Source: Sideroxydans sp. (GTDB lineage: Bacteria > Pseudomonadota > Gammaproteobacteria > Burkholderiales > Gallionellaceae). Taken from it: a stretch of DNA of 64,000 nt. Every line of letters starts with the position of its first letter. Position 1 is the first letter of the stretch. Of the stretch, positions 1 to 8,708 are shown piece after piece. The stretch is taken from positions 26,057-90,056 of the forward strand of contig DAIDAG010000027.1 in the NCBI GenBank assembly GCA_027310725.1, in the 5' to 3' direction. Under the pieces are notes generated by a model. That model worked only from the letters and a program-made list of their open reading frames with translations, had not been told where the DNA came from and ran no database searches. The position numbers and the translations under genes are program-made.

Positions 1-181
1 GCAGCAACGGCAGTGTGAATCCGGCGGTCTTGCCGGTGCCGGTCTGGGCGCCGCCCATCAGGTCGCCGCCTTTCAGAATAACGGGAATAGCCTGCGCCTG
101 AATGGGCGTAGGTTCGGTATAACCGCGCTCGGTGACGGCGCGAACTAGTTCTTCGGACAAGCCGAGAGATGCAAATGACAT
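1..181 (-). CDS. rhlE: DEAD-box RNA helicase (RhlE-like), N-terminal fragment
   Basis: Translation of the minus strand from the ATG at 181 gives about 60 residues that run off the window edge. They begin [16 protein letters not shown] and contain the Q motif ([14 protein letters not shown]) and motif I/Walker A (AQTGTGKT), the ATP-binding elements of DEAD-box helicases. The spacing of the F-x-x-L-G-L opening to the Q motif is that of the RhlE group. RhlE-type proteins unwind short RNA duplexes in ribosome maturation and RNA decay. The C-terminal RecA lobe lies outside the window, so RhlE versus another DEAD-box paralogue cannot be settled. Confidence 0.85.
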   Translation of the reverse strand, partial: MSFASLGLSEELVRAVTERGYTEPTPIQAQAIPVILKGGDLMGGAQTGTGKTAGFTLPLL

Positions 182-334
182 ATTATTAACTTTCTTGTTA
201 CAAACGGCCTGTCGCCCTTGATGAGCGCCAGTCTGAGGCAGAATGAGGTGGGAACTACGAACCGGAATCGGCGGCGACAACTAGACTGAAACGATATCGC
301 GGCGCGCATTGTAGCACTTTATGCCGCAGTTTAA

Positions 335-363
335 TTGCGGCTGCTCTCGGCTCGCATTATGAT
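335..363 (+). promoter_or_regulatory. Predicted sigma-70 promoter of the lipoprotein cluster
   Basis: TTGCGG (335-340) and TATGAT (358-363) are separated by 17 bases. They lie about 70 bases upstream of the first lipoprotein ATG, which has a Shine-Dalgarno AGGAGA just before it. The rest of the 182-435 gap shows no gene. This is a sequence match only. Confidence 0.45.
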
Positions 364-435
364 GACGCTGTTGCCGACATCGCAAGATTCCATTGCGCCA
401 ACTTTAGAACCCATTTTTCATTCCAGGAGAACGTC

Positions 436-1005
436 ATGAAAATATCATTTGCTGTTGCAAAACTGGTCTTGATTACAGCGTTGACTGTGGTCATCGCGGC
501 CTGTTCCAGCACCACGAAGGTGGAAAGCGACCTCGGAATAAAGGGCGCGCCCGACTGGGTCAACGAGGGCAGCAGCATCCTTAACGACAAAGATGGCCGC
601 CTGTTCCACGGCGTAGGTTCTGCGTCGCCAACCGGAGACATGTCGCTGCAGAAATCCGTGGCGGATGACCGCGCGCGCGCCGAAGTTGCGCGCGTGTTGT
701 CGTCCTATATGGATGTGGTTTCCAGCGACTATATGGACTCCGCCAAGTCGGGCGGCGCCAACGTTGCGGATGAATCGGTATCGCGCCAGATCAAGAACCT
801 GAGCAAGGTCAACCTGACCGGGGCCAAGATCATCGGTTCCTGGCGCGACCCGAAGACCAATATCATCTATTCCGTCGCCGAGCTGGACATGAAGCATGTC
901 AAAGACACGCTGAATGGAGTCCAGGATATGAACAGTGATCTGAAACGCTATATCGAAACCCATGCGGACAATATTTTTGACCGCGTCGCCAAGGAGAAAA
1001 AATGA
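436..1005 (+). CDS. LPP20-family lipoprotein
   Basis: A 189-residue protein with a lipoprotein signal peptide: basic start, hydrophobic stretch, and lipobox VIAAC with the lipidated Cys at residue 23. The mature part carries the LPP20-like pattern PDWV...FHGVGSA...ADDRARAEVARVL and a later segment with DMKHVKDTL. LPP20 is named after a Helicobacter outer-membrane lipoprotein whose function is not established. A strong SD (AGGAG) precedes the ATG. The stop codon region overlaps the start of the next lipoprotein gene by 4 bases, so the two are probably translationally coupled. A related LPP20-type gene closes this four-gene cluster at 3088. Confidence 0.75.
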   Translation: MKISFAVAKLVLITALTVVIAACSSTTKVESDLGIKGAPDWVNEGSSILNDKDGRLFHGVGSASPTGDMSLQKSVADDRARAEVARVLSSYMDVVSSDYMDSAKSGGANVADESVSRQIKNLSKVNLTGAKIIGSWRDPKTNIIYSVAELDMKHVKDTLNGVQDMNSDLKRYIETHADNIFDRVAKEKK

Positions 1006-1616
1006 TGAGCCGGTCCATGTTTTCAACAAAATCAGCTGTTGCAGTGTTGTTTCTGGCATTGTTTGCGGGCGGTTGCTCGACCGAAGTGCAACGGGTGGAT
1101 GCAAGCAAGGCGATAGACTTGAGCGGCGCCTGGAATGACACGGATTCACAGCTGGTGGCGGAAGAAATGATGAGGGATGTGCTGAACCGCGTCTGGATCG
1201 ACGACTTTAACCGTGAACACAAGCGGCAACCGGCGGTGATCGTCGGCGAGATCCGCAACCTGAGCAACGAACACATCAACGTCAACACCTTCGTCTCGGA
1301 AGTGGAACGCAATCTGATCAATTCGGGAAGGGTGCAGTTTGTCGCATCGTCCACCGAACGTCAGGAGATCCGCGATGAGCGTAAAGACCAGGACCTGAAT
1401 GCCAGCGAGGCCACGCGCAAGGCAATGGGCCAGGAAAAGGGCGCCGACTTCATGCTGAAGGGCACCATCAACACCATCATCGACGTCTCCGGCAAAACCC
1501 AGTTGCGGTACTACCAAGTGGATATGAACCTGATCAGCCTGGCAGACAACCGCCTGGTATGGATGGGACAGAAGAAGATCAAGAAACTGGTGGAGCGCAG
1601 CACGCTGACCTTCTAG
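1002..1616 (+). CDS. lpoB: LpoB-like penicillin-binding-protein activator lipoprotein
   Basis: A 204-residue lipoprotein with lipobox FAGGC (Cys 25). The mature part matches the LpoB fold family: VAEEMMRDVLNRVW, then PAVIVGEIRN, VERNLINSGRVQFV, GADFMLKGTIN and YQVDMNLISL. In enterobacteria LpoB spans the periplasm from the outer membrane and stimulates the glycosyltransferase/transpeptidase PBP1B. Whether this homologue acts on PBP1B here is inference, since no PBP gene is in the window. It overlaps the preceding LPP20-like gene and is followed within 8 bases by a third lipoprotein gene. The LpoB, COG3014 and LPP20 association suggests a shared envelope role. Confidence 0.75.
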   Translation: MMSRSMFSTKSAVAVLFLALFAGGCSTEVQRVDASKAIDLSGAWNDTDSQLVAEEMMRDVLNRVWIDDFNREHKRQPAVIVGEIRNLSNEHINVNTFVSEVERNLINSGRVQFVASSTERQEIRDERKDQDLNASEATRKAMGQEKGADFMLKGTINTIIDVSGKTQLRYYQVDMNLISLADNRLVWMGQKKIKKLVERSTLTF

Positions 1617-1623
1617 TCCGAAA

Positions 1624-3063
1624 ATGATTCGGTTCCAGACTCCGGCCCTGCGCTTGCGCGGCAGGGTGGAAAACCTGCCGCACTGCGGCAGGTTTTGTGT
1701 CTGGCTGGCCGCATGGACCTGCATCCTGGCCTTGAACGGATGTGCGACTTACAGCAACTCGTTCACAACCATCGAAAACCAGCTGGAAAAGCAGCAATAC
1801 GACGATGCCCTGAAGACGATCGACAAGCAGTCCAAGGACAAGAAGGATCATGTGTTGTATCTGCTCAACAAAGGCATGGTGCTGCGCATGAAGCGCGACT
1901 TTGTGGCATCCAACGAATCCCTGGAAGCTGCCAAGCATGAGATGGAAAGCCTGTATGCCGCCAGCGTCAGCCAGAACGCATTGTCCTTCGTGATCAACGA
2001 TGCAACGGTCAGCTACGCCGGTGACGATTACGAGCAGGTGCTGGTGCATCTGTACATGGCGCTCAATTATCTGGAACTGGGCCAGCCTTATGAAGCCCGG
2101 GTCGAGGCCCAGCAGATCGATATCAAGTTGCGCGAGATCGAGGAGAAGATACCCGACAGCAAGTTCACCGAGGATGCCCTTTCGGAATACCTCTCCGGCC
2201 TGATCTACGACGAACTGGGTGAATGGAGCGATGCCATGATCTCCTACCGCAAGGCGTATGAAGCCTACAAGAAATACCAGTCCAACTTTTCCGTGCCCAT
2301 GCCGCCCATGCTCAAATTCGATCTGGTGCGGCTGGCGCAGAGGCAGGGACTGATCGATGAGCTTGCCCGGTACCAGAAGGAATTCGGCATGGCGCCGGCA
2401 AAAAGGAATACGGCCGACAACGACCCTGAAGGCGAACTGGTTTTTGTGTTGAACAGCGGTCTTGCCCCCATCAAACGCGAAAGAGTCATCCGCGCCTGGG
2501 CACCGCCCCCTTCGACCATCGTGAATGCGCGCAGACGGTCCGAGTACATGGACTCGACGCAACCTACCCCGCCGGTGATGGTCAACATCGCGCTGCCCTA
2601 TTACGAATCGCGCCCCAACAGGGTGTCCGGCGCCCGTATCAGCGTCTCGGGCAGACAGGCCGACACCCAGATGATGGAGAACATCGACGCCATTGCGCGC
2701 GCCAGCCTGAATGCGCGCATGCCTGCCATTACGGCCCGCGCCATAGCCCGTGCAGTTGCCAAGGGAGCGATACAGGAGTCCGTGGACAGGGCGGGACAAA
2801 ACAGGGACGATGCCACGGTACAACTGATCGGTTCATTGCTCGTGCGGGTAGCCGCGATAGTGACCGAACGCGCGGACACCCGCAGCTGGCTGACTTTGCC
2901 CGCCAACGTACAGATGGCCCGCCTTCCGCTGCCGCCCGGGACTTATGATGTGACCGTTGAATTGCTCGGAAACAACGGTCAAGTGATAGGAACCAATGTA
3001 TTCCCGCAAGTCACCATCCGCAGGGAACACAAGACTTACCTGACCCAGCATACAATGCCATAA
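1624..3063 (+). CDS. COG3014-like lipoprotein with TPR-like helices
   Basis: The reading frame gives 479 residues. A hydrophobic segment WLAAWTCILALNGC ends in a lipobox-like LNGC (Cys 40 from the first ATG). The 5' end is uncertain: an ATG at 1624 gives a long, Arg-rich pre-region, whereas a GTG at 1666 gives a more typical signal peptide. The body is rich in paired helices (residues about 50-250, including LYLLNKGMVL, YEARVEAQQID and YEAYKKYQ) as in TPR-like proteins. This is followed by a Gly/Pro-rich domain and a C-terminal beta segment (LPPGTYDVTVELL). It resembles the COG3014 family often found beside LpoB and LPP20 lipoproteins; its molecular function is unknown. A strong hairpin lies in the first codons. 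Confidence 0.7.
   Translation: MIRFQTPALRLRGRVENLPHCGRFCVWLAAWTCILALNGCATYSNSFTTIENQLEKQQYDDALKTIDKQSKDKKDHVLYLLNKGMVLRMKRDFVASNESLEAAKHEMESLYAASVSQNALSFVINDATVSYAGDDYEQVLVHLYMALNYLELGQPYEARVEAQQIDIKLREIEEKIPDSKFTEDALSEYLSGLIYDELGEWSDAMISYRKAYEAYKKYQSNFSVPMPPMLKFDLVRLAQRQGLIDELARYQKEFGMAPAKRNTADNDPEGELVFVLNSGLAPIKRERVIRAWAPPPSTIVNARRRSEYMDSTQPTPPVMVNIALPYYESRPNRVSGARISVSGRQADTQMMENIDAIARASLNARMPAITARAIARAVAKGAIQESVDRAGQNRDDATVQLIGSLLVRVAAIVTERADTRSWLTLPANVQMARLPLPPGTYDVTVELLGNNGQVIGTNVFPQVTIRREHKTYLTQHTMP
1670..1696 (+). terminator. Terminator-like hairpin inside the 5' end of the third lipoprotein gene
   Basis: A perfect 11-bp inverted repeat (AAAACCTGCCG at 1670-1680 and CGGCAGGTTTT at 1686-1696, loop CACTG) ends in four T. 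It lies 54 bases after the lpoB-like stop codon and within the signal-peptide coding part of the next gene. A smaller inverted repeat (CCCTG...CAGGG) lies just upstream. It could attenuate transcription between the second and third lipoprotein genes. The T-run is short, so termination would be partial at best. Confidence 0.4.
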
Positions 3064-3087
3064 TGATCACGTAATCAGGAGACGAAA

Positions 3088-4098
3088 ATGAAACTCTCTA
3101 CCTTTGCCGTATTTGCTTCGATCCTCTCCCTCCTTTCCGGCTGCGCCAGCCAGCCGACCGTACCCGACTGGGTGTCCGGTGAAAGCGCCAAGTACAAGAG
3201 CGACCAATACCTGGTCGGCCGCGGAAGCGCCGACACGCAGGAGGAAGCGAAGGATAGAGCCCGTGCCGATGTCGCCAAGGTCTTTCAGGTTGCTGTAGTC
3301 GCAAACACTGACGATACGCAGCGCTCCAAATCCGACTCCTCCGGCGCGGTGCAATTCGAGGAACAAGCCTCGCGCCACATCAGCACGAGCACCGACCAGA
3401 TTATCAGCGGTATCCAGATCGCAGACATGTGGAAGAACCCGGCCAACGGCAACGTCCACGTGCTGGCTATCCTGCCTCGCCTGCAAACTGCGACCAGCCT
3501 GCGCCAACAAATCGGGGGGCTCGACGATGCCACCCGCAACTACATCGATCAATCGCGCAGGGAAGACGACCTGTTCCTGAAGATCGCCGCTGCCAGCCAC
3601 GCACTCGAAACGCAACTGGAGCGCGAAGGACTGCAAAAGAACCTGCAGGTAGTGGACATCACCGGTCGCGGAGTGGAACCGCAATGGAACAGCAACAAGC
3701 TCAAGGCCGATCTGGGAGATTTGCTGAAACGAGTCAGTATTGCGCCGCGTGCGGCTGCCGGTTCGCCCGCGGGATTGGAGGAAATCGTTGCCGGGGCGTT
3801 GGCAAAAGCCGGTTTCATGCCGGATAACGGTGATCACCCGGCATTCGTGCTGCAGGCCCGCATGAACCTGAACGATCTGGGACTAAAGGACGGTTGGTAC
3901 TGGCAGCGCGGCAATCTGGAGATCACCCTGACCGAAACAGCCAATAACCGGGTACGCGGAACCAAACAATGGAGCATCAAGGGCAATGCCCAGAATACAG
4001 CCGAAGCGGTCCAGCGCGCCATGGATCAGGCCGACGCTATCCTGAAACGCGAACTCGGCGATACGATCGTCGGTATGGCGACAGCGCGACAAGAGTAG
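3088..4098 (+). CDS. LPP20-family lipoprotein, long form
   Basis: A 336-residue lipoprotein with lipobox LLSGC (Cys 19). Residues about 26-120 carry the LPP20-type sequence VPDWVSGES...LVGRGSADTQEEAKDRARADVAKVF, similar in layout to the first gene of the cluster. A second domain (about 185-330) includes FVLQARMNLNDLGL, WYWQRGNLEITL and GTKQWSIKGNAQ and looks like a beta-rich ligand- or protein-binding module. A GGAG-type SD (CAGGAGACGAAA) precedes the ATG. It is the last gene of the cluster and converges with ychF. No function is assigned for the family. Confidence 0.7.
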   Translation: MKLSTFAVFASILSLLSGCASQPTVPDWVSGESAKYKSDQYLVGRGSADTQEEAKDRARADVAKVFQVAVVANTDDTQRSKSDSSGAVQFEEQASRHISTSTDQIISGIQIADMWKNPANGNVHVLAILPRLQTATSLRQQIGGLDDATRNYIDQSRREDDLFLKIAAASHALETQLEREGLQKNLQVVDITGRGVEPQWNSNKLKADLGDLLKRVSIAPRAAAGSPAGLEEIVAGALAKAGFMPDNGDHPAFVLQARMNLNDLGLKDGWYWQRGNLEITLTETANNRVRGTKQWSIKGNAQNTAEAVQRAMDQADAILKRELGDTIVGMATARQE

Positions 4099-4116
4099 TT
4101 TTCTTTGTAACTCCGA

Positions 4117-5208
4117 TCAGACGTTGAACAGGAAATTCATCACGTCTCCGTCCTGCACGACGTAGTCTTTCCCTTCCACGCGCATCTTTCCCTTTTCTTT
4201 TGCGCCAGCTTCACCGCCACAGGCGATGAAGTCGGCGTAGGAAATGGTCTGCGCGCGGATGAATCCCTTCTCGAAATCGGTGTGGATCACACCGGCCGCT
4301 TGCGGCGCGGTGTCGCCCTTGTGGATGGTCCATGCGCGCACTTCCTTCACGCCGGCCGTGAAATAAGTCTGCAGGCCAAGCAGCTCATAGCCGGTGCGGA
4401 TCAGGCGGTTCAAGCCCGGCTCGTCCAGGCCGAGGTCGGCGAGGAACTCCTTTTTGTCTGCCTCCTCGAGGTCGGCCAGTTCGGCTTCGATCTTCGCGCA
4501 GAGCGCCACGACCGGTGCACCTTCTTTCGCCGCGTGTTCGCGCAGACGATCCAGATGCGGGTTGTTCTCGAAGCCGTCTTCCAGCACGTTTCCCACATAC
4601 ATCGCAGGCTTGATAGTGAGCAGACACAATGGCTTGGTGATCGATTTCTCTTCTTCACTCAGGCCAAACGTACGCGCCGGCTTGCCTTCATTCAGGTGCG
4701 GCAGCAATTTTTCCAGCACCGCCACCAGCTTCTGCGCATCCTTGTCGCCGGACTTGGCCTTTTTGCCGTCGCGCTGGATGGTGCGCTCGACCACTGCCAT
4801 GTCGGCCAGTGCCAGTTCGGTGAGGATGACTTCGATGTCGGAAATCGGATCCACCTTGCCCGCCACGTGCACCACATTGGGATCGTCGAAGCAGCGCACA
4901 ACATTGACGATCGCATCGGTCTCGCGAATGTTGGCGAGGAACTGGTTGCCCAGGCCTTCACCTTTGGAGGCGCCTGCAACGAGGCCCGCAATATCGACGA
5001 ACTCGACAATGGCCGGTTGCATGCGTTGCGGATTGACGATCTTCGCCAGCTCGGCCATGCGCGGATCGGGTACCTCGACGATGCCAACATTGGGTTCGAT
5101 GGTACAGAAGGGATAATTTTCCGCAGCGATGCCCGCCTTGGTGAGCGCGTTGAACAGCGTGGATTTGCCCACGTTGGGGAGACCGACGATACCGCATTTG
5201 AGGCTCAT
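4117..5208 (-). CDS. ychF: Redox-regulated ATPase YchF (Obg-family NTPase)
   Basis: A 363-residue protein, the usual YchF length. The P-loop GLPNVGKST (about residues 9-17), the G3 motif DIAGLV and the C-terminal TGS-like domain ([26 protein letters not shown]) with the ending DVMNFLFNV are all present. YchF binds ribosomes and hydrolyses ATP in preference to GTP, because the usual G4 motif is altered. It takes part in translation and in oxidative-stress response. It lies downstream of pth in a pth-ychF order common in proteobacteria, separated from pth by an inverted repeat. Confidence 0.96.
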   Translation of the reverse strand: MSLKCGIVGLPNVGKSTLFNALTKAGIAAENYPFCTIEPNVGIVEVPDPRMAELAKIVNPQRMQPAIVEFVDIAGLVAGASKGEGLGNQFLANIRETDAIVNVVRCFDDPNVVHVAGKVDPISDIEVILTELALADMAVVERTIQRDGKKAKSGDKDAQKLVAVLEKLLPHLNEGKPARTFGLSEEEKSITKPLCLLTIKPAMYVGNVLEDGFENNPHLDRLREHAAKEGAPVVALCAKIEAELADLEEADKKEFLADLGLDEPGLNRLIRTGYELLGLQTYFTAGVKEVRAWTIHKGDTAPQAAGVIHTDFEKGFIRAQTISYADFIACGGEAGAKEKGKMRVEGKDYVVQDGDVMNFLFNV

Positions 5209-5234
5209 GTTTTTTCTCTCTATTAATGGGAGTC

Positions 5235-5298
5235 AGGATACAGGATACGGGATACCGCAAACCCGCCCCTGAATCCTGCATCCCGTATCCTGAATCCT
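5235..5298. repeat. Imperfect inverted repeat between pth and ychF
   Basis: Two 19-base arms, AGGATACAGGATACGGGAT (5235-5253) and ATCCCGTATCCTGAATCCT (5280-5298), are complementary at 18 of 19 positions. They can form a long stem. The right arm contains the stop codon of pth, so the repeat abuts or has invaded the gene end. It may be a REP/MITE-like element or a stem that protects the pth mRNA end or attenuates ychF. No second copy was noticed in the window. Confidence 0.5.
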
Positions 5299-5875
5299 AA
5301 TTGCTATGCAGCTTCAGCATCGCTGCTTCCAGTTTGCCTTCGATGATAAGCGGCGCAACATCATGCGCGTGTTGCATCGCTTCTTCGATCAAGCCTTGTT
5401 CTTCCTTGCGCGGTGCATTCAGCACGTAACTCACCACTTCGGAGCGCTCTCCGGGGTGACCGATGCCGATGCGCAGGCGCCAGAAATCCTTGGTGCCGAG
5501 ATGAGCGATGATGTCCTTCAGCCCGTTGTGTCCGCCATGCCCGCCGCCCAGCTTGAGTTTGGCACTTCCGGGCGGAAGGTCGAGTTCGTCATGCACCACC
5601 AGTATCTGATCCGGCAATAACTTGTAGAACAGTGCCAGTGCAACCACAGCCCGGCCACTGACGTTCATGAAGGTCTGCGGCTTGAGCAGATGGACTTCGT
5701 GTCCGTGCAATGCAGCGCGGGCGACCAGCCCGTGAAACTTGCTGTCATTCTTGAAATTTGCGTCATTATTGCGAGCAAGCTCGTCCACCCACCAGAACCC
5801 GGCGTTATGGCGTGTAGCTTCGTACTCCCTGCCGGGGTTGCCCAACCCGACGATCAGCTTGATTGGTTCGCTCAT
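5297..5875 (-). CDS. pth: Peptidyl-tRNA hydrolase
   Basis: A 192-residue enzyme that releases peptides from prematurely dropped peptidyl-tRNA. Visible family motifs are the N-terminal [19 protein letters not shown] with the catalytic His in RHNAG, the [12 protein letters not shown] segment, the HDELDLPPG segment and GHNGLKDI. The start at 5875 (ATGAGC) is chosen because an in-frame ATG 18 bases further upstream lies inside the stem of the rplY terminator. The gene follows rplY and precedes ychF. Confidence 0.95.
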   Translation of the reverse strand: MSEPIKLIVGLGNPGREYEATRHNAGFWWVDELARNNDANFKNDSKFHGLVARAALHGHEVHLLKPQTFMNVSGRAVVALALFYKLLPDQILVVHDELDLPPGSAKLKLGGGHGGHNGLKDIIAHLGTKDFWRLRIGIGHPGERSEVVSYVLNAPRKEEQGLIEEAMQHAHDVAPLIIEGKLEAAMLKLHSN

Positions 5876-5879
5876 AATG

Positions 5880-5917
5880 AAAAAACCCGCCATGCACCGT
5901 TAGATCGCATGGCGGGT
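5880..5917 (-). terminator. Rho-independent terminator after rplY
   Basis: On the minus strand an 11-bp perfect stem (ACCCGCCATGC at 5907-5917 paired with GCATGGCGGGT at 5885-5895, 11-base loop) is followed by a run of six U. It sits 16 bases past the rplY stop and directly upstream of the pth start, so pth needs read-through or its own signal. Confidence 0.8.
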
Positions 5918-5932
5918 CGTACAGTTTGCAGA

Positions 5933-6613
5933 TTACTTCTTGGCGTCTGCTGCAGGCTTCGCAGCTGTGGCTGCAGTTGCGGCAGCGGCTGCTGTGGATG
6001 CGGCAGATGCGGCTTCGGCAGCTGCGGCATCAGCTGCGGCTTCCACTGCGCCGCGCGGCACTTGTACCGTCGCCACGGCATCGACTGCCTTGTGATGGCC
6101 GGCCACTTCAACGCCTTTGGGCAGCTTGATGTCGGACACGTGGACAGAGTGACCCAGATCCAGGCTGGCCAGGTCCACTTCGATTGCTGCCGGCAGATCG
6201 GCTGGCAAACAGGCAATCTCCAAATCGTTCAACACGTGGCTGATGATGCCGCCGCCGGTCTTCACACCGGGCGCAATATCAGAGTTGATGAAGTGCAATG
6301 GCACTTTCATGTGGATCTTCTTCTTCGCATCGACGCGCTGGAAGTCGATGTGCAGCACTTGCTGGCGGAACGGGTGCATCTGGAAATCGCGCAGCAGAAC
6401 GGACTGCTTCTTGCCGTCCAGATCCAGCGACAGAACGGATGCATGGAACGCTTCGTTGCGCAGTGCGTAATACAGTGTGTTGTGATCGAGCTCGATCATG
6501 GATGCTTCGCCCGTGCCGTAAACGATGCCGGGGACGCGATTCGTCTTGCGCAGACGGCGGCTCGCACCCGTTCCTTGCGCTTTACGTGTTGTTGCTGCGA
6601 TTTCGATAGCCAT
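5933..6613 (-). CDS. rplY: 50S ribosomal protein L25 / general stress protein Ctc
   Basis: A 226-residue protein of the long CTC form: an N-terminal L25 domain that binds 5S rRNA (starting [22 protein letters not shown], with VPGIVYG) and a C-terminal TL5-type beta domain ([33 protein letters not shown]). The tail from about residue 185 is an Ala-rich low-complexity extension ending in Lys. GGAG lies upstream of the ATG. It stands between prs and pth, the standard order, and a terminator follows it. Confidence 0.95.
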   Translation of the reverse strand: MAIEIAATTRKAQGTGASRRLRKTNRVPGIVYGTGEASMIELDHNTLYYALRNEAFHASVLSLDLDGKKQSVLLRDFQMHPFRQQVLHIDFQRVDAKKKIHMKVPLHFINSDIAPGVKTGGGIISHVLNDLEIACLPADLPAAIEVDLASLDLGHSVHVSDIKLPKGVEVAGHHKAVDAVATVQVPRGAVEAAADAAAAEAASAASTAAAAATAATAAKPAADAKK

Positions 6614-6695
6614 TTTGCTTCTCCACTTCTAATGAAGCTCTCCGCGACCAGAGGGCTTCGGGTTGCGCGATGACCAACATGGCCATCGCAAATTC

Positions 6696-7643
6696 TCAGT
6701 CCATGAACAGCGAACTGACCGACTCTTCCGCATTGATGCGGCGCATGGTTTCGGCCAGCAGTTCCGCCACACTCAGTTGGCGGATGCGCTTGCAGTTGCG
6801 CGCTTCTTCGCGCAACGGGATAGTGTCGGTCACCACCAGTTCGTCGATTGCCGACTTTTCAAGGCGCTCGATCGCCGGACCGGACAGCACAGGATGGGTA
6901 CAGTACGCGATCACGCGCTCGGCGCCCTTTTCCTTCAAGGCATTGGCCGCTTCGCACAAGGTGTTGGCGGTATCCACCATATCGTCCATGATGATGCAGG
7001 TACGGCCGGCAACGTCGCCGATGATATTCATCACCTTGGCCACGTTCGGTTTGGGACGGCGCTTGTCGATGATCGCCAGGTCCGACTCGAGACGTTTGGC
7101 CAATGCACGGGCACGCACCACACCGCCCACGTCCGGCGAGACCACTACCAGGTTCTGGAAATTCTGCTTCCACACATCGGACAGCAGGATAGGCGCGGCA
7201 TAGATGTTGTCCACCGGGATATCGAAGAAACCCTGAATCTGGTCGGAGTGCAAGTCCATGGTCAGCAGGCGGTCGACGCCAACGCCGACCAGCATGTCAG
7301 CCACCACTTTGGCCGTGATCGACACGCGTGCCGAACGCGGACGGCGATCCTGGCGGGCATAACCGAAGTACGGCAAGGCGGCGGTGATACGCGCCGCTGA
7401 AGCGCGTTTAAGCGCATCCACCATCACCATCACTTCCATCAAGCTGTCATTGGTCGGCACGCTAGTGGATTGCAGCACGAATACATCCTTGCCACGCACA
7501 TGCTCAAGTATCTCGACCATCACTTCGCCGTCGGAGAAACGACCGACCGTGGCGCGACCGAGGTGGATGTGCAGATGCTTCGCCACGTCTTGCGCGAGCT
7601 TGGGATTGGCATTACCGGTGAATACCATCATGTCGCCGGACAT
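6696..7643 (-). CDS. prs: Ribose-phosphate pyrophosphokinase (PRPP synthetase)
   Basis: A 315-residue enzyme making PRPP from ribose 5-phosphate and ATP for nucleotide, His and Trp synthesis. Key motifs visible are the flexible ATP loop [18 protein letters not shown], the [17 protein letters not shown] segment, [20 protein letters not shown] and the PRPP-binding loop [14 protein letters not shown]. Length is that of class I enzymes. tRNA-Gln lies upstream and rplY downstream on the same strand, the usual betaproteobacterial arrangement. Confidence 0.97.
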   Translation of the reverse strand: MSGDMMVFTGNANPKLAQDVAKHLHIHLGRATVGRFSDGEVMVEILEHVRGKDVFVLQSTSVPTNDSLMEVMVMVDALKRASAARITAALPYFGYARQDRRPRSARVSITAKVVADMLVGVGVDRLLTMDLHSDQIQGFFDIPVDNIYAAPILLSDVWKQNFQNLVVVSPDVGGVVRARALAKRLESDLAIIDKRRPKPNVAKVMNIIGDVAGRTCIIMDDMVDTANTLCEAANALKEKGAERVIAYCTHPVLSGPAIERLEKSAIDELVVTDTIPLREEARNCKRIRQLSVAELLAETMRRINAEESVSSLFMD

Positions 7644-7701
7644 GAATACCTCGCATATTTAAAATGGGCGGGAACGCCCATCACGACTTGATTGAAGAAT
7701 C

Positions 7702-7776
7702 TGGCTGGGGAGGTAGGGATCGAACCTACGAATGTCGGAATCAAAATCCGATGCCTTACCACTTGGCGACTCCCCA
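7702..7776 (-). tRNA. trnQ: tRNA-Gln (anticodon TTG)
   Basis: The minus strand folds as a 75-base tRNA including an encoded CCA. The 7-bp acceptor TGGGGAG pairs with CTCCCCA, the D arm contains GCCAAGTGGTAAGGC, the anticodon loop is TTTTGAT with anticodon TTG, and the T arm contains GGTTCGATCCC. The sequence closely follows the glutamine tRNA pattern. It lies between ispE and prs and is probably co-transcribed with them. Confidence 0.95.
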
Positions 7777-7820
7777 ATTAACTGCTCAGAAGCCGTTTAA
7801 ACCACTGCTTACGCTACGTT

Positions 7821-8708
7821 TTAAACAGCCTCTGTCACAACAAAATCTTTCAGCGGATGTTGCTGCAATCCGTGCGCGACAAATCCGCGCATTTTCGAAG
7901 GCAACTGCCGTAATACCGCTTGTGCTTCCGCTTCCGTGTCGAATTCGGCAAACACGCAAGCCCCTGAGCCGGTCATCAGTGCGGGAGCGAATTTCGCCAG
8001 CCACGCCAGATGTTCGCCAACTACCGGATACAACTTGCAAGCCACTGCCTGCAGATCGTTTTTCAGCCCGTTCCGGCTTCCCGCCCGAAGATCCAACCCC
8101 TTCGGAAGGGCGCGCATTGTCATCGAAATCGTATTTCGTGTCAATTCCGGATGAGTGAATATCTGCACCGTGGGCACCTGCACGGGCGGGCACAACACAA
8201 CGTACCACGCATCAGGCAAGGGATAGGGCTGCAATTGCTCGCCCACCCCCTCTGCAAAGGCGTTCTCGCCAAAAATGAACACCGGCACGTCCGCACCCAG
8301 TTCCAACCCCAGATGCATCAGGCGCTGGCGCGACAAGCCCAACTGCCACAGGCGGTTCAAAGCCAGCAAGGTGGTCGCCGCATCCGAACTCCCCCCGCCC
8401 ATGCCACCCCCCATCGGAATATGCTTTTCCAGCTCGATATCCACGCCCAGTCTGCTGCCGGTCTGCTGTTGCAGCAACCGCGCGGCACGCACGCAGAGAT
8501 CCTGTTCCGGCGGTACACCTTCGAGCGCATTGATGCGGCGCACTTCGCCATCCGTGCGCAAGGTGAAATGCAGGGTGTCGTTCAGGTCGATGAAACGAAA
8601 CAGGGTTTGCAACAGGTGATACCCGTCGGCACGGCGTCCGACCACGTGCAGGAACAGGTTGAGCTTGGCCGGCGCCGGACAGGTGAGTTTGTTCACTGCG
8701 CTTCCCAT
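7821..8708 (-). CDS. ispE: 4-diphosphocytidyl-2-C-methyl-D-erythritol kinase
   Basis: A 295-residue GHMP-family kinase of the MEP isoprenoid pathway that phosphorylates CDP-methylerythritol. The substrate motif CPAPAKLNLFLHVVGRRADGYH at the N-terminus and the ATP-binding glycine loop MGGGMGGGSSDAATTL are clear, and GSGACVFAEF near residue 250 is the third GHMP motif. The start overlaps the end of lolB by 16 bases, giving the lolB-ispE-tRNA-prs order typical of proteobacteria. Confidence 0.96.
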   Translation of the reverse strand: MGSAVNKLTCPAPAKLNLFLHVVGRRADGYHLLQTLFRFIDLNDTLHFTLRTDGEVRRINALEGVPPEQDLCVRAARLLQQQTGSRLGVDIELEKHIPMGGGMGGGSSDAATTLLALNRLWQLGLSRQRLMHLGLELGADVPVFIFGENAFAEGVGEQLQPYPLPDAWYVVLCPPVQVPTVQIFTHPELTRNTISMTMRALPKGLDLRAGSRNGLKNDLQAVACKLYPVVGEHLAWLAKFAPALMTGSGACVFAEFDTEAEAQAVLRQLPSKMRGFVAHGLQQHPLKDFVVTEAV

